Shown: positions 17,722 through 26,823 of the stretch, in pieces | How the letters are laid out: the number at the start of each line of letters is the position of its first letter | Numbering within the stretch: the stretch's first letter is position 1 | Translations under genes and position numbers: made by a program | Notes under the pieces: generated by a model | What the model was told of the DNA's origin: nothing | Seen by the model: the letters and a program-made list of their open reading frames with translations, nothing else | Databases searched by the model: none | Origin: CAYVUM01 sp964619055 | GTDB taxonomy: Bacteria > Pseudomonadota > Alphaproteobacteria > Rhodospirillales > Defluviicoccaceae | Assembly: GCA_964619055.1 (NCBI GenBank) | Contig: CAZUDB010000001.1 | Location: 62,001 to 126,000, forward strand | Direction: 5' to 3' | DNA length: 64,000 nucleotides

Positions 17722-18378
17722 TCAGAGCCGGTCGTACTTGTCAACCGTCCATGGTTCCGCCGCCGCCGCCTCAGCGAAGGTGGCTACCATAGGCTCGGCC
17801 CGAACGGCCGCCATGTAGGCCGTCGCCGTGGCGCCAACCGCGGCTCCATAGGTCTGAAACCGCGTCACCACCGGCGCGTACATGGCATCGGCCGCACTCC
17901 ACGCACCGAACAGGAAATCACCGCCGGCACCATAGCGATCGCGACACGCCGTCCACAGCGCCTCGACCCGCCTGATGTCGGCCTCGGCTTCGGCGGTCCA
18001 CGCCCGGCCGTGCTTATCGGCCCGGATGTTCATAGGCAGCTCGGCGCGAAGTGCCCGAAAGCCCGAATGCATCTCCGCCGCAACCGACCGCGCCACGGCG
18101 CGCACGGACGGTTCCGCCGGCCACAGACCCGTATTCGGACACTGCTCGGCCATGTACTCTGCAATGGCTAGCGAGTCCCAAACAGTCACATTCTCGTGCT
18201 TCAACACGGGAACCAAGCCAGAGGGTGAATGCGCAGTGATCTCGCGCGCAGTCTCAGGCGTGTCCAGCGGTACCACGATCTCTTCGAATGGTACGCCGGC
18301 TTGCCGGACCACCAGCCATGCCCGCATGGACCAGGACGAGTAATTCTTATTGCCGAGAACGAGGAGATAGTCTGCCAT
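17722..18378 (-). CDS. Glutathione S-transferase family protein
   Basis: GST-fold protein of 218 aa. The N-terminal thioredoxin-like domain has NKNYSSWSMRAW with the likely catalytic Ser, then SGLVPVLKHE (cis-Pro) and DSLAIAEYMAE. The helical C-terminal domain follows. The substrate is unknown. The ATG at 18378 has GGGAGG just upstream and is preferred over an ATG ten codons earlier. It sits 26 bp after cbiB and 30 bp before the HTH regulator, apparently in one leftward operon, though no functional link to cobalamin is evident. Confidence 0.85.
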   Translation of the reverse strand: MADYLLVLGNKNYSSWSMRAWLVVRQAGVPFEEIVVPLDTPETAREITAHSPSGLVPVLKHENVTVWDSLAIAEYMAEQCPNTGLWPAEPSVRAVARSVAAEMHSGFRALRAELPMNIRADKHGRAWTAEAEADIRRVEALWTACRDRYGAGGDFLFGAWSAADAMYAPVVTRFQTYGAAVGATATAYMAAVRAEPMVATFAEAAAAEPWTVDKYDRL

Positions 18379-18404
18379 CCTTGCCTCCCTGTCTGTTTCG
18401 AACA

Positions 18405-19412
18405 TCAAACCGCCAGTTTCGCGACAGCCAGAATCGCAACACTAAAGGCATTGATCAGGCAACCGACGCCAAACAAGTACAGCATGCGGTCGACATCTTT
18501 GGCCACCGCCCGCGCCCGCCCGTCACCGAGCCAGCGATCGTCCACCACTCGTTCCGCATAGCGCCTTGGCCCGGCGAGAGCCAGACCCAAGGCTCCTGCG
18601 GCGGCGGCTTCAGGCCAGCCGGCGTTGGGGGAGCGATGGTTGCGTGCATCGCGGATCATGGTGCGCACAGCCTTTGCTGGATTTGCCGTAGGCACAAACA
18701 GGGCGGCAAGGCAAAGCATCAATCCGCTAATGCGTGCCGGCACCCAGTTGACCACATCGTCCAATCGCGCCGCAGCCCCGCCGAACGCTTGGTGGCGCGG
18801 GCTCTTGTGCCCGATCATGCTGTCCAGTGTGTTGATGGCCTTATAACCGAGCAGGCCGGGCAGCCCGAAAAGCAAGTACCAGAACACAGGAGCCACCACG
18901 CCGTCGGAAAAGTTCTCCGCACAGCTTTCGATGGCGGCGCGCGCGACCCCGTGCTCGTCGAGCTGGGATACGTCACGACCAACGATGAGGCTGACGACCT
19001 CCCGTCCGTTGACGACACCATCCGCTTTGAGGGCCCGGCTTACCGCACGCACGTGCAGAAACAGACTTCGCTGCGCGATCAGGCTCGCCACCAGCACCAG
19101 TTCCACCATCCAGCCAAAATCGTGGTTGCGGCCGAGCCATGCCACGCTCCAGCCGATCGCCACCGCCAGGCCGACCACCACGACCACCACGAAGCATCCT
19201 CTGACCGCGCGGTCGCGATCGGACCGGCTGTCCCGGTTGAGCTTTCGGTCTAGGCGGCCAATCAGCCCGCCGATAAGGCGGACCGGGTGGGGCACCGGCA
19301 ACCAGCGGGGTGCGGACCCGAAGCCCGCATCCAAAAGCAGAGCGACAAGCAGGATGAGAAGAGGGCCAAGGCCACCCACGGCGGTCTCGGACGACGAAAA
19401 GAGCGGTAGCAT
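18405..19412 (-). CDS. cbiB: Adenosylcobinamide-phosphate synthase CbiB/CobD
   Basis: Integral membrane enzyme of 335 aa that joins aminopropanol phosphate to adenosylcobyric acid late in cobalamin synthesis. Diagnostic segments are GRDVSQLDEHGVARAAIESC and YKAINTLDSMIGHK, with several hydrophobic helices between. The ATG at 19412 is chosen; a TTG 12 codons upstream is possible. It is divergent from cbiX (105 bp apart), so the two arms of the cobalamin cluster may share a control region. No cobalamin riboswitch was recognised in that gap. Confidence 0.9.
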   Translation of the reverse strand: MLPLFSSSETAVGGLGPLLILLVALLLDAGFGSAPRWLPVPHPVRLIGGLIGRLDRKLNRDSRSDRDRAVRGCFVVVVVVGLAVAIGWSVAWLGRNHDFGWMVELVLVASLIAQRSLFLHVRAVSRALKADGVVNGREVVSLIVGRDVSQLDEHGVARAAIESCAENFSDGVVAPVFWYLLFGLPGLLGYKAINTLDSMIGHKSPRHQAFGGAAARLDDVVNWVPARISGLMLCLAALFVPTANPAKAVRTMIRDARNHRSPNAGWPEAAAAGALGLALAGPRRYAERVVDDRWLGDGRARAVAKDVDRMLYLFGVGCLINAFSVAILAVAKLAV

Positions 19413-19516
19413 GGTGGGGAGTTTCAGTCGGCACCACCTCAACGTCAACGTCCACCTGGGATGACAAGGTCCGGCCGTGCCCCCTATGATGATTGACTGG
19501 GTTCGGGCAGGAGGCC

Positions 19517-20656
19517 ATGACCAGCCCGCTCACAGGCAGCGTACTCCACGCTGCCGTCACGACAGACGTGACGCTCGGAGGCAAGGGACCAAGCGACATG
19601 ACGAGCACACCTACCATCGCGGATCACGGCGACGTATCCATCATGATCTGCGGCCATGGCAGCCGCTCCGTTGCCGCCGTCAACGAATTTAATCGACTTG
19701 CCGGCCGGCTGCGAGAACGTCTGCCGGGAAGGCGGGTCGAAAGCGGTTTTTTGGAGTTTGCGCGGCCGATGATTCGCGATGGGCTCGAGGCGCTGAAAGC
19801 GCAGGGCGCCAAGCGCATCATCTGCTTGCCCGGAATGCTGTTCGCAGCCGGCCACGTCAAGAACGATCTGCCTTCCGAAGTAAACTCTTTTGCAGCCGAG
19901 AACCCCGCCCTGGACGTCCGCTTCGGCCGCGAGCTGGCCATTGATCCGCGCCTGCTGCGCGCGTCCGCCGAGCGGATTGCGACGGCGGAGGCCGCGGCAA
20001 ACGCCGGCCTGGATGCGCACATCGACCGTGCCGACACGCTACTGATGGTTGTCGGTCGCGGTACCAACGATCCGGACGCCAACTCCAACGTCAGCAAAGT
20101 AGCCCGCATGCTGTGGGAGGGCATGGGCTTTGGCTGGACGGAGGTGTGCTACTCAGGCGTCGCCCATCCCCTGGTTCCTGCGGGTCTCAACCACGCCGCG
20201 CGCCTCGGCTATCGCCGGATCATCGTGTTCCCGTACTTTCTGTTTACCGGCATCTTGGTTGACCGCATCTATGCCGCAGCCGATGAGGCGGCCCGGGCCC
20301 ATCCGGACGTGGATATCGTCAAGGCCGACTATTTGAACGATCACGCGGACGTCATCGACACCTTTATCACGCGAATCGATGAGGTTCTATCCGGCAGCAA
20401 TGTCATGAACTGTCAGCTCTGCAAGTATCGTGAACAGATCATCGGCTTCGAGGCCGATCGGGGCGCGGCCCAGGCCGGTCACCACCACCATGTGCGCGGC
20501 ATCGGCACAGATGAGGACCATGGCCACAGCCATCCTCACCACGGCCACAGCCATCATGCCCACAGCAACCATGGTCACGGCAAAGGCGCGTCCGGGTCCG
20601 ATCATGCCCACAATCAGGGCAACGGCCTGCACGAGCGGTCCAGCGGCGCCTCGTGA
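19517..20656 (+). CDS. cbiX: Sirohydrochlorin cobaltochelatase CbiX (long form)
   Basis: Class II chelatase of 379 aa that inserts cobalt into sirohydrochlorin, the early-cobalt route. Two tandem CbiX halves are visible: MICGHGSR with its active-site His near the start, and VVGRGTND with VCYSGVAHPLV later. At about 297 is MNCQLC, matching the MxCxxC iron-sulfur motif of long CbiX. It is followed by a histidine-rich tail (many HGHSHH-type repeats, about 315-375) that could store or deliver cobalt. The ATG at 19517 has GGAGG. It overlaps cobH by GTGA. Confidence 0.9.
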   Translation: MTSPLTGSVLHAAVTTDVTLGGKGPSDMTSTPTIADHGDVSIMICGHGSRSVAAVNEFNRLAGRLRERLPGRRVESGFLEFARPMIRDGLEALKAQGAKRIICLPGMLFAAGHVKNDLPSEVNSFAAENPALDVRFGRELAIDPRLLRASAERIATAEAAANAGLDAHIDRADTLLMVVGRGTNDPDANSNVSKVARMLWEGMGFGWTEVCYSGVAHPLVPAGLNHAARLGYRRIIVFPYFLFTGILVDRIYAAADEAARAHPDVDIVKADYLNDHADVIDTFITRIDEVLSGSNVMNCQLCKYREQIIGFEADRGAAQAGHHHHVRGIGTDEDHGHSHPHHGHSHHAHSNHGHGKGASGSDHAHNQGNGLHERSSGAS

Positions 20657-22269
20657 CCAAGCCGTCCACGAGTGCCGGGTCCGCCGTCCCCTTTTTCGAT
20701 GCCTACCTGATGGTAGATTGGAGTGCCGAGAGCCGACCCAAGACCGGACGCGACAGCATCTGGATCGCCGGCCTGGAGCGGGACGACAGCACGTGTCAGC
20801 CGATCGGTCCCGTCAACCCACCAACCCGTGCCGCCGCCGGTGACTGGCTGACCGCGCGCTTGTCCGACTTAGTCGGCCGAAACCGCAGGACGCTGGTCGG
20901 ATTTGACTTCGCCTTCGGCTATCCAGCCGGCTTCGCCGCCCATCTTAATCCCGTTGATCCATCCTGGCGTGGGGTATGGGCGGCGCTGCATGACCGCATT
21001 CAAGATGGAGATGATAACACCAACAATCGCCTGCACGTCGCCGCCGAGATTAACGGCTCCGTCTCCGGTCACGCGTTTCCCTTCTGGGGCTGTCCATCGG
21101 CCCAGACGAACCCACATTTGGGCCCAACCCGACCGGACGGCTATGCCGACACGGCACACCCCGATACGACCGGCCGGTCGCTTGCGGAACGCCGCCACTG
21201 TGACCGCCGGGCCGCACGTGCCCAACCGGTTTGGAAACTGGCCTACCCGGGCAGTGTGGGCGGTCAGACCCTCCTCGGCATTGCCCGACTGTGGGCACTC
21301 CGCAACGATCCCCGGCTTCGCGACGTAACGAGGATCTGGCCCTTTGAAACTGGCTTGGCGGCGCTGACCCGGGAGCGCATGAATGGCTGTCGGATTGTGC
21401 TTGCCGAAGCGTGGCCGTCCATGCTGTCCGTCTCCGCCAAGGCCGACGAAGTCAAGGATGAAGCCCAAGTGCGTACCCTCGCACACTACCTTGCCGACCG
21501 CGACAGCGCCGGCACCCTGGCGGGATCGTTCGCTGGCCCCGCCGATTTGTCGTTGGACGCACGCCGTGCCGCCGAGCGGGAGGAGGGTTGGATTTTGGCC
21601 ATCGAAGACGAAACGGCACCACGAGCAACGTCCCGCTACGACTACGTTCGCGATCCAGCCGCCATCTACGAGCGTTCGTTTACGATCATTCGACAAGAGA
21701 CTGATCTGTCTGTTCTTCCGTATGACCTAGCCGGCTTGGCTGTCCGCCTGATCCACGCATGCGGCCAAATCGATATCATTGGCGACCTTACCTGGAGTGC
21801 CGGTGCCGGTGCCGCCGGCCACGCTGCTTTAGCGGCGGGCGCACCAATCCTAGTCGATACCAAGATGGTGGCGGCGGGGATTATTCGCGCATCGCTGCCG
21901 GCGGGCAACGCGGTCATCTGTACCCTTGATGACGACGCTACGTCCCCTTTAAGCGCTACACTACGAACCACCCGGTCCGCCGCCGCCGTCGACCTGTGGG
22001 GTGACCGACTCGGTGGCGCCATCGTCGTCATTGGCAACGCACCAACCGCGCTGTTCCGCGTCCTGGAGCGGATCGATGCCGGTGCGCCGAAGCCGGCGGT
22101 CGTGCTGGGCTTTCCCGTTGGTTTCGTCGGTGCAGCGGAGTCCAAGGACGCGCTCATCGCCCACGGATCGGGTATTCCCCACATCGCGCTCCGCGGCCGG
22201 CGCGGCGGTAGTGCCCTGGCCGCCGCGGCCGTCAATGCGCTCGCCGTCGATGACGGTGCGGGTTCATGA
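20653..22269 (+). CDS. cobH: DUF429-like domain fused to precorrin-8X methylmutase CobH
   Basis: Two-part protein of 538 aa. Residues of about 330-538 are CobH/CbiC, which moves a methyl group from C11 to C12 to give hydrogenobyrinate or cobyrinate; the segments IYERSFTIIRQE, RLIHACG (active-site region) and GNAPTALF are characteristic. Residues 1-330 are a separate domain starting YLMVDWSAESRPKTGRDSIW with LVGFDFAFGYPAGF, resembling DUF429-type RNase-H-like proteins; its role is unknown. Start GTG 20653 overlaps the cbiX stop and the ATG of cobL overlaps its stop, so this is the intended single reading frame. Confidence 0.85.
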   Translation: MTKPSTSAGSAVPFFDAYLMVDWSAESRPKTGRDSIWIAGLERDDSTCQPIGPVNPPTRAAAGDWLTARLSDLVGRNRRTLVGFDFAFGYPAGFAAHLNPVDPSWRGVWAALHDRIQDGDDNTNNRLHVAAEINGSVSGHAFPFWGCPSAQTNPHLGPTRPDGYADTAHPDTTGRSLAERRHCDRRAARAQPVWKLAYPGSVGGQTLLGIARLWALRNDPRLRDVTRIWPFETGLAALTRERMNGCRIVLAEAWPSMLSVSAKADEVKDEAQVRTLAHYLADRDSAGTLAGSFAGPADLSLDARRAAEREEGWILAIEDETAPRATSRYDYVRDPAAIYERSFTIIRQETDLSVLPYDLAGLAVRLIHACGQIDIIGDLTWSAGAGAAGHAALAAGAPILVDTKMVAAGIIRASLPAGNAVICTLDDDATSPLSATLRTTRSAAAVDLWGDRLGGAIVVIGNAPTALFRVLERIDAGAPKPAVVLGFPVGFVGAAESKDALIAHGSGIPHIALRGRRGGSALAAAAVNALAVDDGAGS

Positions 22270-23519
22270 CCGTGGCAGACACAGAGAGCCGACGCTGGCT
22301 CCACGTCGTCGGCATTGGCGATGACGGACTTGGCGGTTTGAGCGCCGCCGCCCAAGCACTGGTCGCCGCGGCTGAAGTGCTTGTGGGTGGTGAACGTCAC
22401 CAAGCCATGGTGCCAGAGTATAGGGGGGAGCGGATCACTTGGCGCGATGGCCTGCCCAGGGCTTTTGACGCCATCGCGCAGCACCGTGGGCAGCGGGTCG
22501 TGGTCCTCGCCTCAGGCGATCCCATGTGCTACGGCGCCGGGGTCAATTTACAGCGAGTGTTTGAGTTGTCTGAGATGGTGATTCTGCCGGCGCCCGGCGC
22601 GTTCAGTCTGGCCGCTGCGCGCATGGGCTGGTCCCTGCCCGATTGCGAATGCGTCACGATACATGGCCGTCCACTTGATGGGCTCCTCTCCGTAGTTGCA
22701 CCCGGCATGCGCGTACTCGCCTTGTCGCGAGACGGAACAACACCAGCGGCGGCGGCAGCGTTGCTGACAGAGCGGGGCTACGGGCCGAGCCGTATTACGG
22801 TTCTGGAGCATTTGGGCGGACCCAAGGAGCGCCATCTCGACGGAATCGCCGATGCTTGGCAGCACGGCCGTACGGCGGACCTGAACACGCTCGCAATAGT
22901 TTGCGAGGCGAGTTCGGACACACGTGTGCGAACCCGCGCGCCCGGCCTTCCCGACGATGCCTTCAACCATGACGGTCAAATGACGAAACGGGAGGTCAGA
23001 GCCATCACCATCGCCGCTCTGGCGCCGCTGCCGGGCCAAACGTTGTGGGATGTGGGGGCCGGCGCCGGTTCCGTAGCCATCGAATGGTTGCGATGTTTGT
23101 CACCGCGCCGCCGCCATGACGGACGTGGTGCCGCCGCAATCGCCATCGAGCGGGATGCAGAGCGTGCTGTTATGATCGCTCGCAACGCGTCGGCTTTGGG
23201 CGTGCCGGATCTGACGGTTCACCAAGGGGAGGCGCCGGAGTGCCTCCGCGCCCTGCACCCCCGTCCGGACAGCGTGTTTGTTGGCGGCGGCGTCACCGTG
23301 CCCGGTCTCCTGGAAACATGCTGGTCGGCCCTGTCATCCCGTGGCCGGATGATCGTCAACACGGTCACTGTCGAAGGTGAAGCAGCGCTAGCCACATTCC
23401 AATCCGAGCGCGGCGGCGCGTTGACCCGCATTGCCATCCAGCGCGCCGACCCCGTCGGTGACCTCACTGCGTTCAAACCGCTGATGCCGGTTACTCAGTA
23501 CGCCGGAGTCAAACCATGA
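22266..23519 (+). CDS. cobL: Precorrin-6Y C5,15-methyltransferase/decarboxylase CobL
   Basis: Bifunctional enzyme of 417 aa that methylates C5 and C15 and decarboxylates the acetate chain of ring C. The N-terminal CbiE-like half (about 1-215) has VVGIGDDGLGGLS and LASGDPMCYG. The C-terminal CbiT-like half (about 235-417) has an SAM-binding VGAGAGSVAIEWL loop. It overlaps cobH upstream and cobI-cbiG-cobJ downstream by ATGA on both sides, showing a tightly coupled operon. Confidence 0.92.
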   Translation: MTVADTESRRWLHVVGIGDDGLGGLSAAAQALVAAAEVLVGGERHQAMVPEYRGERITWRDGLPRAFDAIAQHRGQRVVVLASGDPMCYGAGVNLQRVFELSEMVILPAPGAFSLAAARMGWSLPDCECVTIHGRPLDGLLSVVAPGMRVLALSRDGTTPAAAAALLTERGYGPSRITVLEHLGGPKERHLDGIADAWQHGRTADLNTLAIVCEASSDTRVRTRAPGLPDDAFNHDGQMTKREVRAITIAALAPLPGQTLWDVGAGAGSVAIEWLRCLSPRRRHDGRGAAAIAIERDAERAVMIARNASALGVPDLTVHQGEAPECLRALHPRPDSVFVGGGVTVPGLLETCWSALSSRGRMIVNTVTVEGEAALATFQSERGGALTRIAIQRADPVGDLTAFKPLMPVTQYAGVKP

Positions 23520-26050
23520 TCGGAACCCTATACGGCCTTGGTGTGGGGCCGGGAGATCCGGATCTCATCACCGTCAAGGCCCGTGAGGTGCTCCGTCATG
23601 CATCCGTCATCGCCTACCCCGCACCGGAGGGGGCGAACAGCCTGGTCCGCGCCATCGCCGATCCCCATGTGCCCACAGGCCGGATCGAGATCGTCATCGA
23701 AATGCCTATGGCCGTGGACCGGTTTCCAGCCCAATCCGTCTATGACCGCTATTCGGTCGAGATCGCGGGCCACCTGTCCGCCGGCCGGGACGTGGCAGTC
23801 CTGTGTGAGGGCGATCCGTTCCTGTATGGGTCCTACAGCTATCTGCATGACCGTTTGGCCGATCGTTTTCCGGCTCGGGTGATCCCCGGCGTGTCCTCCC
23901 TGGCGGCCATCGCCGCCGCTGCTGGGCAACCGCTGGCACTCCGTAACCAGATTTTGGACGTGATCCCGGCACCGCTTTCGGAGGCCACGCTGGCCGCGCG
24001 GCTCAGGTCATGCGAAGCCGCCGTGGTGCTCAAGCTTGGCCGCCACCTACCCAAAGTGCGTGGTGTCCTCCGGCGCCTTGGCCTGGAGGACAGTGCGGTC
24101 TATGTGGAGCGGGCGACCATGACGGCCGAAAAGGTCGTACCCCTCGCTCAACTTCCGTCTGACGTGGCCCCCTATTTCTCGGCAATCCTGGTACAACGCG
24201 CTGCACCACCTTCCCGCCAGCGCAAAGATGTGCCAGACGGTGCCGCTGTCGTCGCGTTGACCGCCCGCGGTCTCGGCACAGCACGCCGGATCGCCGACAC
24301 TCTTCCGGGCGCCATTGTCCAGGGCCTGAACGAACGCACCGACGCTGGCGACAACGGCTTCTCGGACACGGCGCTACACCTTAAGCGCCTCTTCTCAGAG
24401 GGAAGACCGATTGTCGGGGTGATGGCTGCCGCAATCCTGATCCGGAGCCTTGGGCCCGTCCTAGGCGACAAACGCACAGAGCCACCGGTGCTCGCCGTGG
24501 CGGAAGACGGCAGCACGGTCGTGCCGCTCCTCGGCGGCCATCATGGCGCCAATGAGTTGGCCCGCCACATCGCTGCCATATTGGGAACGGCGCCGGCTAT
24601 TACCACCTCGGGGGACATTCACCTCGGTTTTTCCCTCGACGCGCCGCCCACCGGCTGGTATGTCCACTCATCCGAAAGGGTAAAGTCGGTCACGGCCGCC
24701 CTCCTTGCCGGCAACCCTGTGGCGCTGCAGCGTGAGGCCGGAGATATCGCCTGGCTCTGTGCGAGTGGCATAGCGTTTGCCGACACCGCACCGCAGACGA
24801 TCGTTACTACCCACAGGTCTGTCCACAGGTCCCTGGGGACAGTTGTTCTCCATCCGCCGGTCCTCGCCGTAGGCGTCGGCTGTGAACGCGGCGTCGAGCC
24901 ATCCGAACTGATTGGTCTGGTGCGCGAGACTCTTCGTCGCCATGATTTAGCGGCCCAAGCAGTGGCTTGTGTGGTCTCCCTGGACCGCAAGGCCGATGAG
25001 CCAGCTGTGCACGTTTTGGCGGCAGAGTTGAGAGTTCCGGCGCGGTTTTTCAGCGTGGAAACGCTGAGTAACGTGGGCTCCCGCCTGGCCAACCCCTCAA
25101 CCATCGTCGAGCGTGCAGTGGGCTGCCCGAGCGTTGCGGAGGCCTCCGCTCTGGCCGCCGCCGGACCCGGTTCCGACCTTGTTGTAGCAAAAACCAAATC
25201 AGCCAGGGCCACGTGTGCGATCGCTCTATCTGCGACTGATATCGATCCGCGCGTAGTGGGTTATCCACAGGGGCGATTGACGATCGTCGGTATTGGACCA
25301 GGTTCGGATGATTGGCGGACGCCGGAAGCAACTGCTGCTCTGAGCGGTGCCACGGACGTGGTGGGCTATCGCCTCTACCTGGATCTCGTCGCCCATCTGA
25401 TCGCGGGCAAGCGCCGCCACGATGGCGCAATGGCGGAGGAGGAGGCACGGTGTCGCCTCGCTCTTGATCTGGCTGCCGCCGGAAAGAACGTTGCGTTGAT
25501 CAGTTCCGGTGACGCGGGCGTGTACGGTATGGCCGCGCTGGTGTTCGAGCTTCTGGAGCGGGAGAACAATGCCGCCTGGGGCCGGGTCGACGTTTCCGTG
25601 ATCCCGGGCCTGTCGGCGGCACAGGCCGCCGCGGCGCGCAGCGGCGCGCCCCTTGGCCACGATTTCTGCCTGATTTCGCTTTCGGACCTGTTGACCCCTT
25701 GGCCCGTCATCGAGCAGCGGCTCAAGGCAGCCGCTGACGGTGACTTTGTGGTGGGTCTCTACAACCCCGTCTCGCGGCGACGACGAACCCAGCTTACCAG
25801 TGCCCGGGACATCCTGCTTGCCCACCGCCCACCGGACACGCCCGTGATCCTGGCGAGAAACGTGGGCCGGGAGGGTGAGACGGTGCGCGTGATCGCGCTC
25901 GGCGACCTGACGCCCGAGCATGCTGACATGCTGACGATCGTTCTGATCGGCTCATCGACGACCCGGGCCATCAGGGCGGGCGTCAACCGCTGGGTCTACA
26001 CGCCACGCGGCTATGCGGTGCAATCGGCCACCGCGGAGGTATCACCGTGA
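23516..26050 (+). CDS. cobI/cbiG/cobJ: CobI-CbiG-CobJ triple fusion
   Basis: Cobalamin enzyme of 844 aa with three modules. Residues 1 to about 240 are precorrin-2 C20-methyltransferase CobI (LYGLGVGPGDPDLITVKA, LCEGDPFLYGS). About 245-580 are CbiG, the cobalt-precorrin-5A hydrolase, including the CobE-like C-terminal part (VLAVGVGCERGVEPSEL). About 586-844 are precorrin-3B C17-methyltransferase CobJ (RLTIVGIGPGSDDWRTPEA, SSGDAGVYGMAAL, VGLYNPVSRRR). No frameshift or stop interrupts it. CbiG fits ring opening by the early-cobalt route. Overlaps of 4 bp on both sides place it in the operon. Confidence 0.9.
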   Translation: MIGTLYGLGVGPGDPDLITVKAREVLRHASVIAYPAPEGANSLVRAIADPHVPTGRIEIVIEMPMAVDRFPAQSVYDRYSVEIAGHLSAGRDVAVLCEGDPFLYGSYSYLHDRLADRFPARVIPGVSSLAAIAAAAGQPLALRNQILDVIPAPLSEATLAARLRSCEAAVVLKLGRHLPKVRGVLRRLGLEDSAVYVERATMTAEKVVPLAQLPSDVAPYFSAILVQRAAPPSRQRKDVPDGAAVVALTARGLGTARRIADTLPGAIVQGLNERTDAGDNGFSDTALHLKRLFSEGRPIVGVMAAAILIRSLGPVLGDKRTEPPVLAVAEDGSTVVPLLGGHHGANELARHIAAILGTAPAITTSGDIHLGFSLDAPPTGWYVHSSERVKSVTAALLAGNPVALQREAGDIAWLCASGIAFADTAPQTIVTTHRSVHRSLGTVVLHPPVLAVGVGCERGVEPSELIGLVRETLRRHDLAAQAVACVVSLDRKADEPAVHVLAAELRVPARFFSVETLSNVGSRLANPSTIVERAVGCPSVAEASALAAAGPGSDLVVAKTKSARATCAIALSATDIDPRVVGYPQGRLTIVGIGPGSDDWRTPEATAALSGATDVVGYRLYLDLVAHLIAGKRRHDGAMAEEEARCRLALDLAAAGKNVALISSGDAGVYGMAALVFELLERENNAAWGRVDVSVIPGLSAAQAAAARSGAPLGHDFCLISLSDLLTPWPVIEQRLKAAADGDFVVGLYNPVSRRRRTQLTSARDILLAHRPPDTPVILARNVGREGETVRVIALGDLTPEHADMLTIVLIGSSTTRAIRAGVNRWVYTPRGYAVQSATAEVSP

Positions 26051-26823
26051 CGGTACACTTCATCGGCGCCGGGCCCGGCGCGCCGGACCTGATCACCCTG
26101 CGGGGGCTCAATCTAATCCGCCGATGCCCGGTATGCCTCTTCGCCGGCTCGCTGGTGCCGCGGGAAGTCGTGGCCGAAGCCCCGCCGGGTGCCCGGGTGG
26201 TCGACACCGCCCCCCTTCATTTGGACCAGATCATCGAAGAGATGGAACAAGCGACGACGGCCGGACAGGACGTGGCGCGCGTCCATTCTGGAGATCCATC
26301 CCTGTATGGCGCTATCGCGGAGCAGATGCGTCGGCTCGATGCGCTCACCATCAGCTATGATGTCACCCCCGGTGTGCCGGCCTACGCAGCCACCGCAGCA
26401 GCCCTGAAGCGCGAGTTAACACTGCCGGATGTCGCCCAGACGGTGGTGCTAACCCGAACCGCAACCCGTTCATCGGCCATGCCGAAGGGAGAGAGCCTGT
26501 CGCGTCTGGGTGCGACCGGCGCCACGCTCGCCATTCACCTTTCGATCACCAACTTGGCCGCCGTGATCCGGGAGTTGATCCCACACTACGGCCCCGATTG
26601 CCCCGTTGTCGTCGCCTACCGAGTGTCGTGGCCCGATGAGCAGTTTATTCGCGCGACGCTCGCCACCGTCCGGGAACCGGTCAAGGCTGCGGGCCTGACG
26701 CGCACGGCGCTGATTCTGGTGGGCCCGGTGCTCGCCGAAGCGGACTTTGCGGAGAGCCGCCTCTACGCCGCCGACCACCATCACGCGCTACGACCAAGCA
26801 GTAGCCGAGGTGGCGCGGCTTAG
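26047..26823 (+). CDS. cobM: Precorrin-4 C11-methyltransferase CobM
   Basis: SAM-dependent methyltransferase of 258 aa acting at C11 of the corrin precursor. Family blocks visible are VHFIGAGPGAPDLITLRG near the start, HSGDPSLYGAIAEQ and the Pro-rich turn DVTPGVPAYAATAAALKRE. The GTG start at 26047 overlaps the stop of the preceding fusion gene. It ends the rightward cobalamin operon, and its TAG overlaps the TAA of convergent cobK within TTAG. Confidence 0.92.
   Translation: MTVHFIGAGPGAPDLITLRGLNLIRRCPVCLFAGSLVPREVVAEAPPGARVVDTAPLHLDQIIEEMEQATTAGQDVARVHSGDPSLYGAIAEQMRRLDALTISYDVTPGVPAYAATAAALKRELTLPDVAQTVVLTRTATRSSAMPKGESLSRLGATGATLAIHLSITNLAAVIRELIPHYGPDCPVVVAYRVSWPDEQFIRATLATVREPVKAAGLTRTALILVGPVLAEADFAESRLYAADHHHALRPSSSRGGAA

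Noticed and set aside
19413..19516. Possible cobalamin riboswitch between cbiB and cbiX
   Set aside because: No B12-box-like conserved core could be recognised in this 104-bp gap, which is also too short for the usual fold plus expression platform.
25261..25269. TTATCCACA, a perfect DnaA box
   Set aside because: It is single, lies inside the cobI-cbiG-cobJ coding sequence and lacks companion boxes or an AT-rich region, so it is not an origin.
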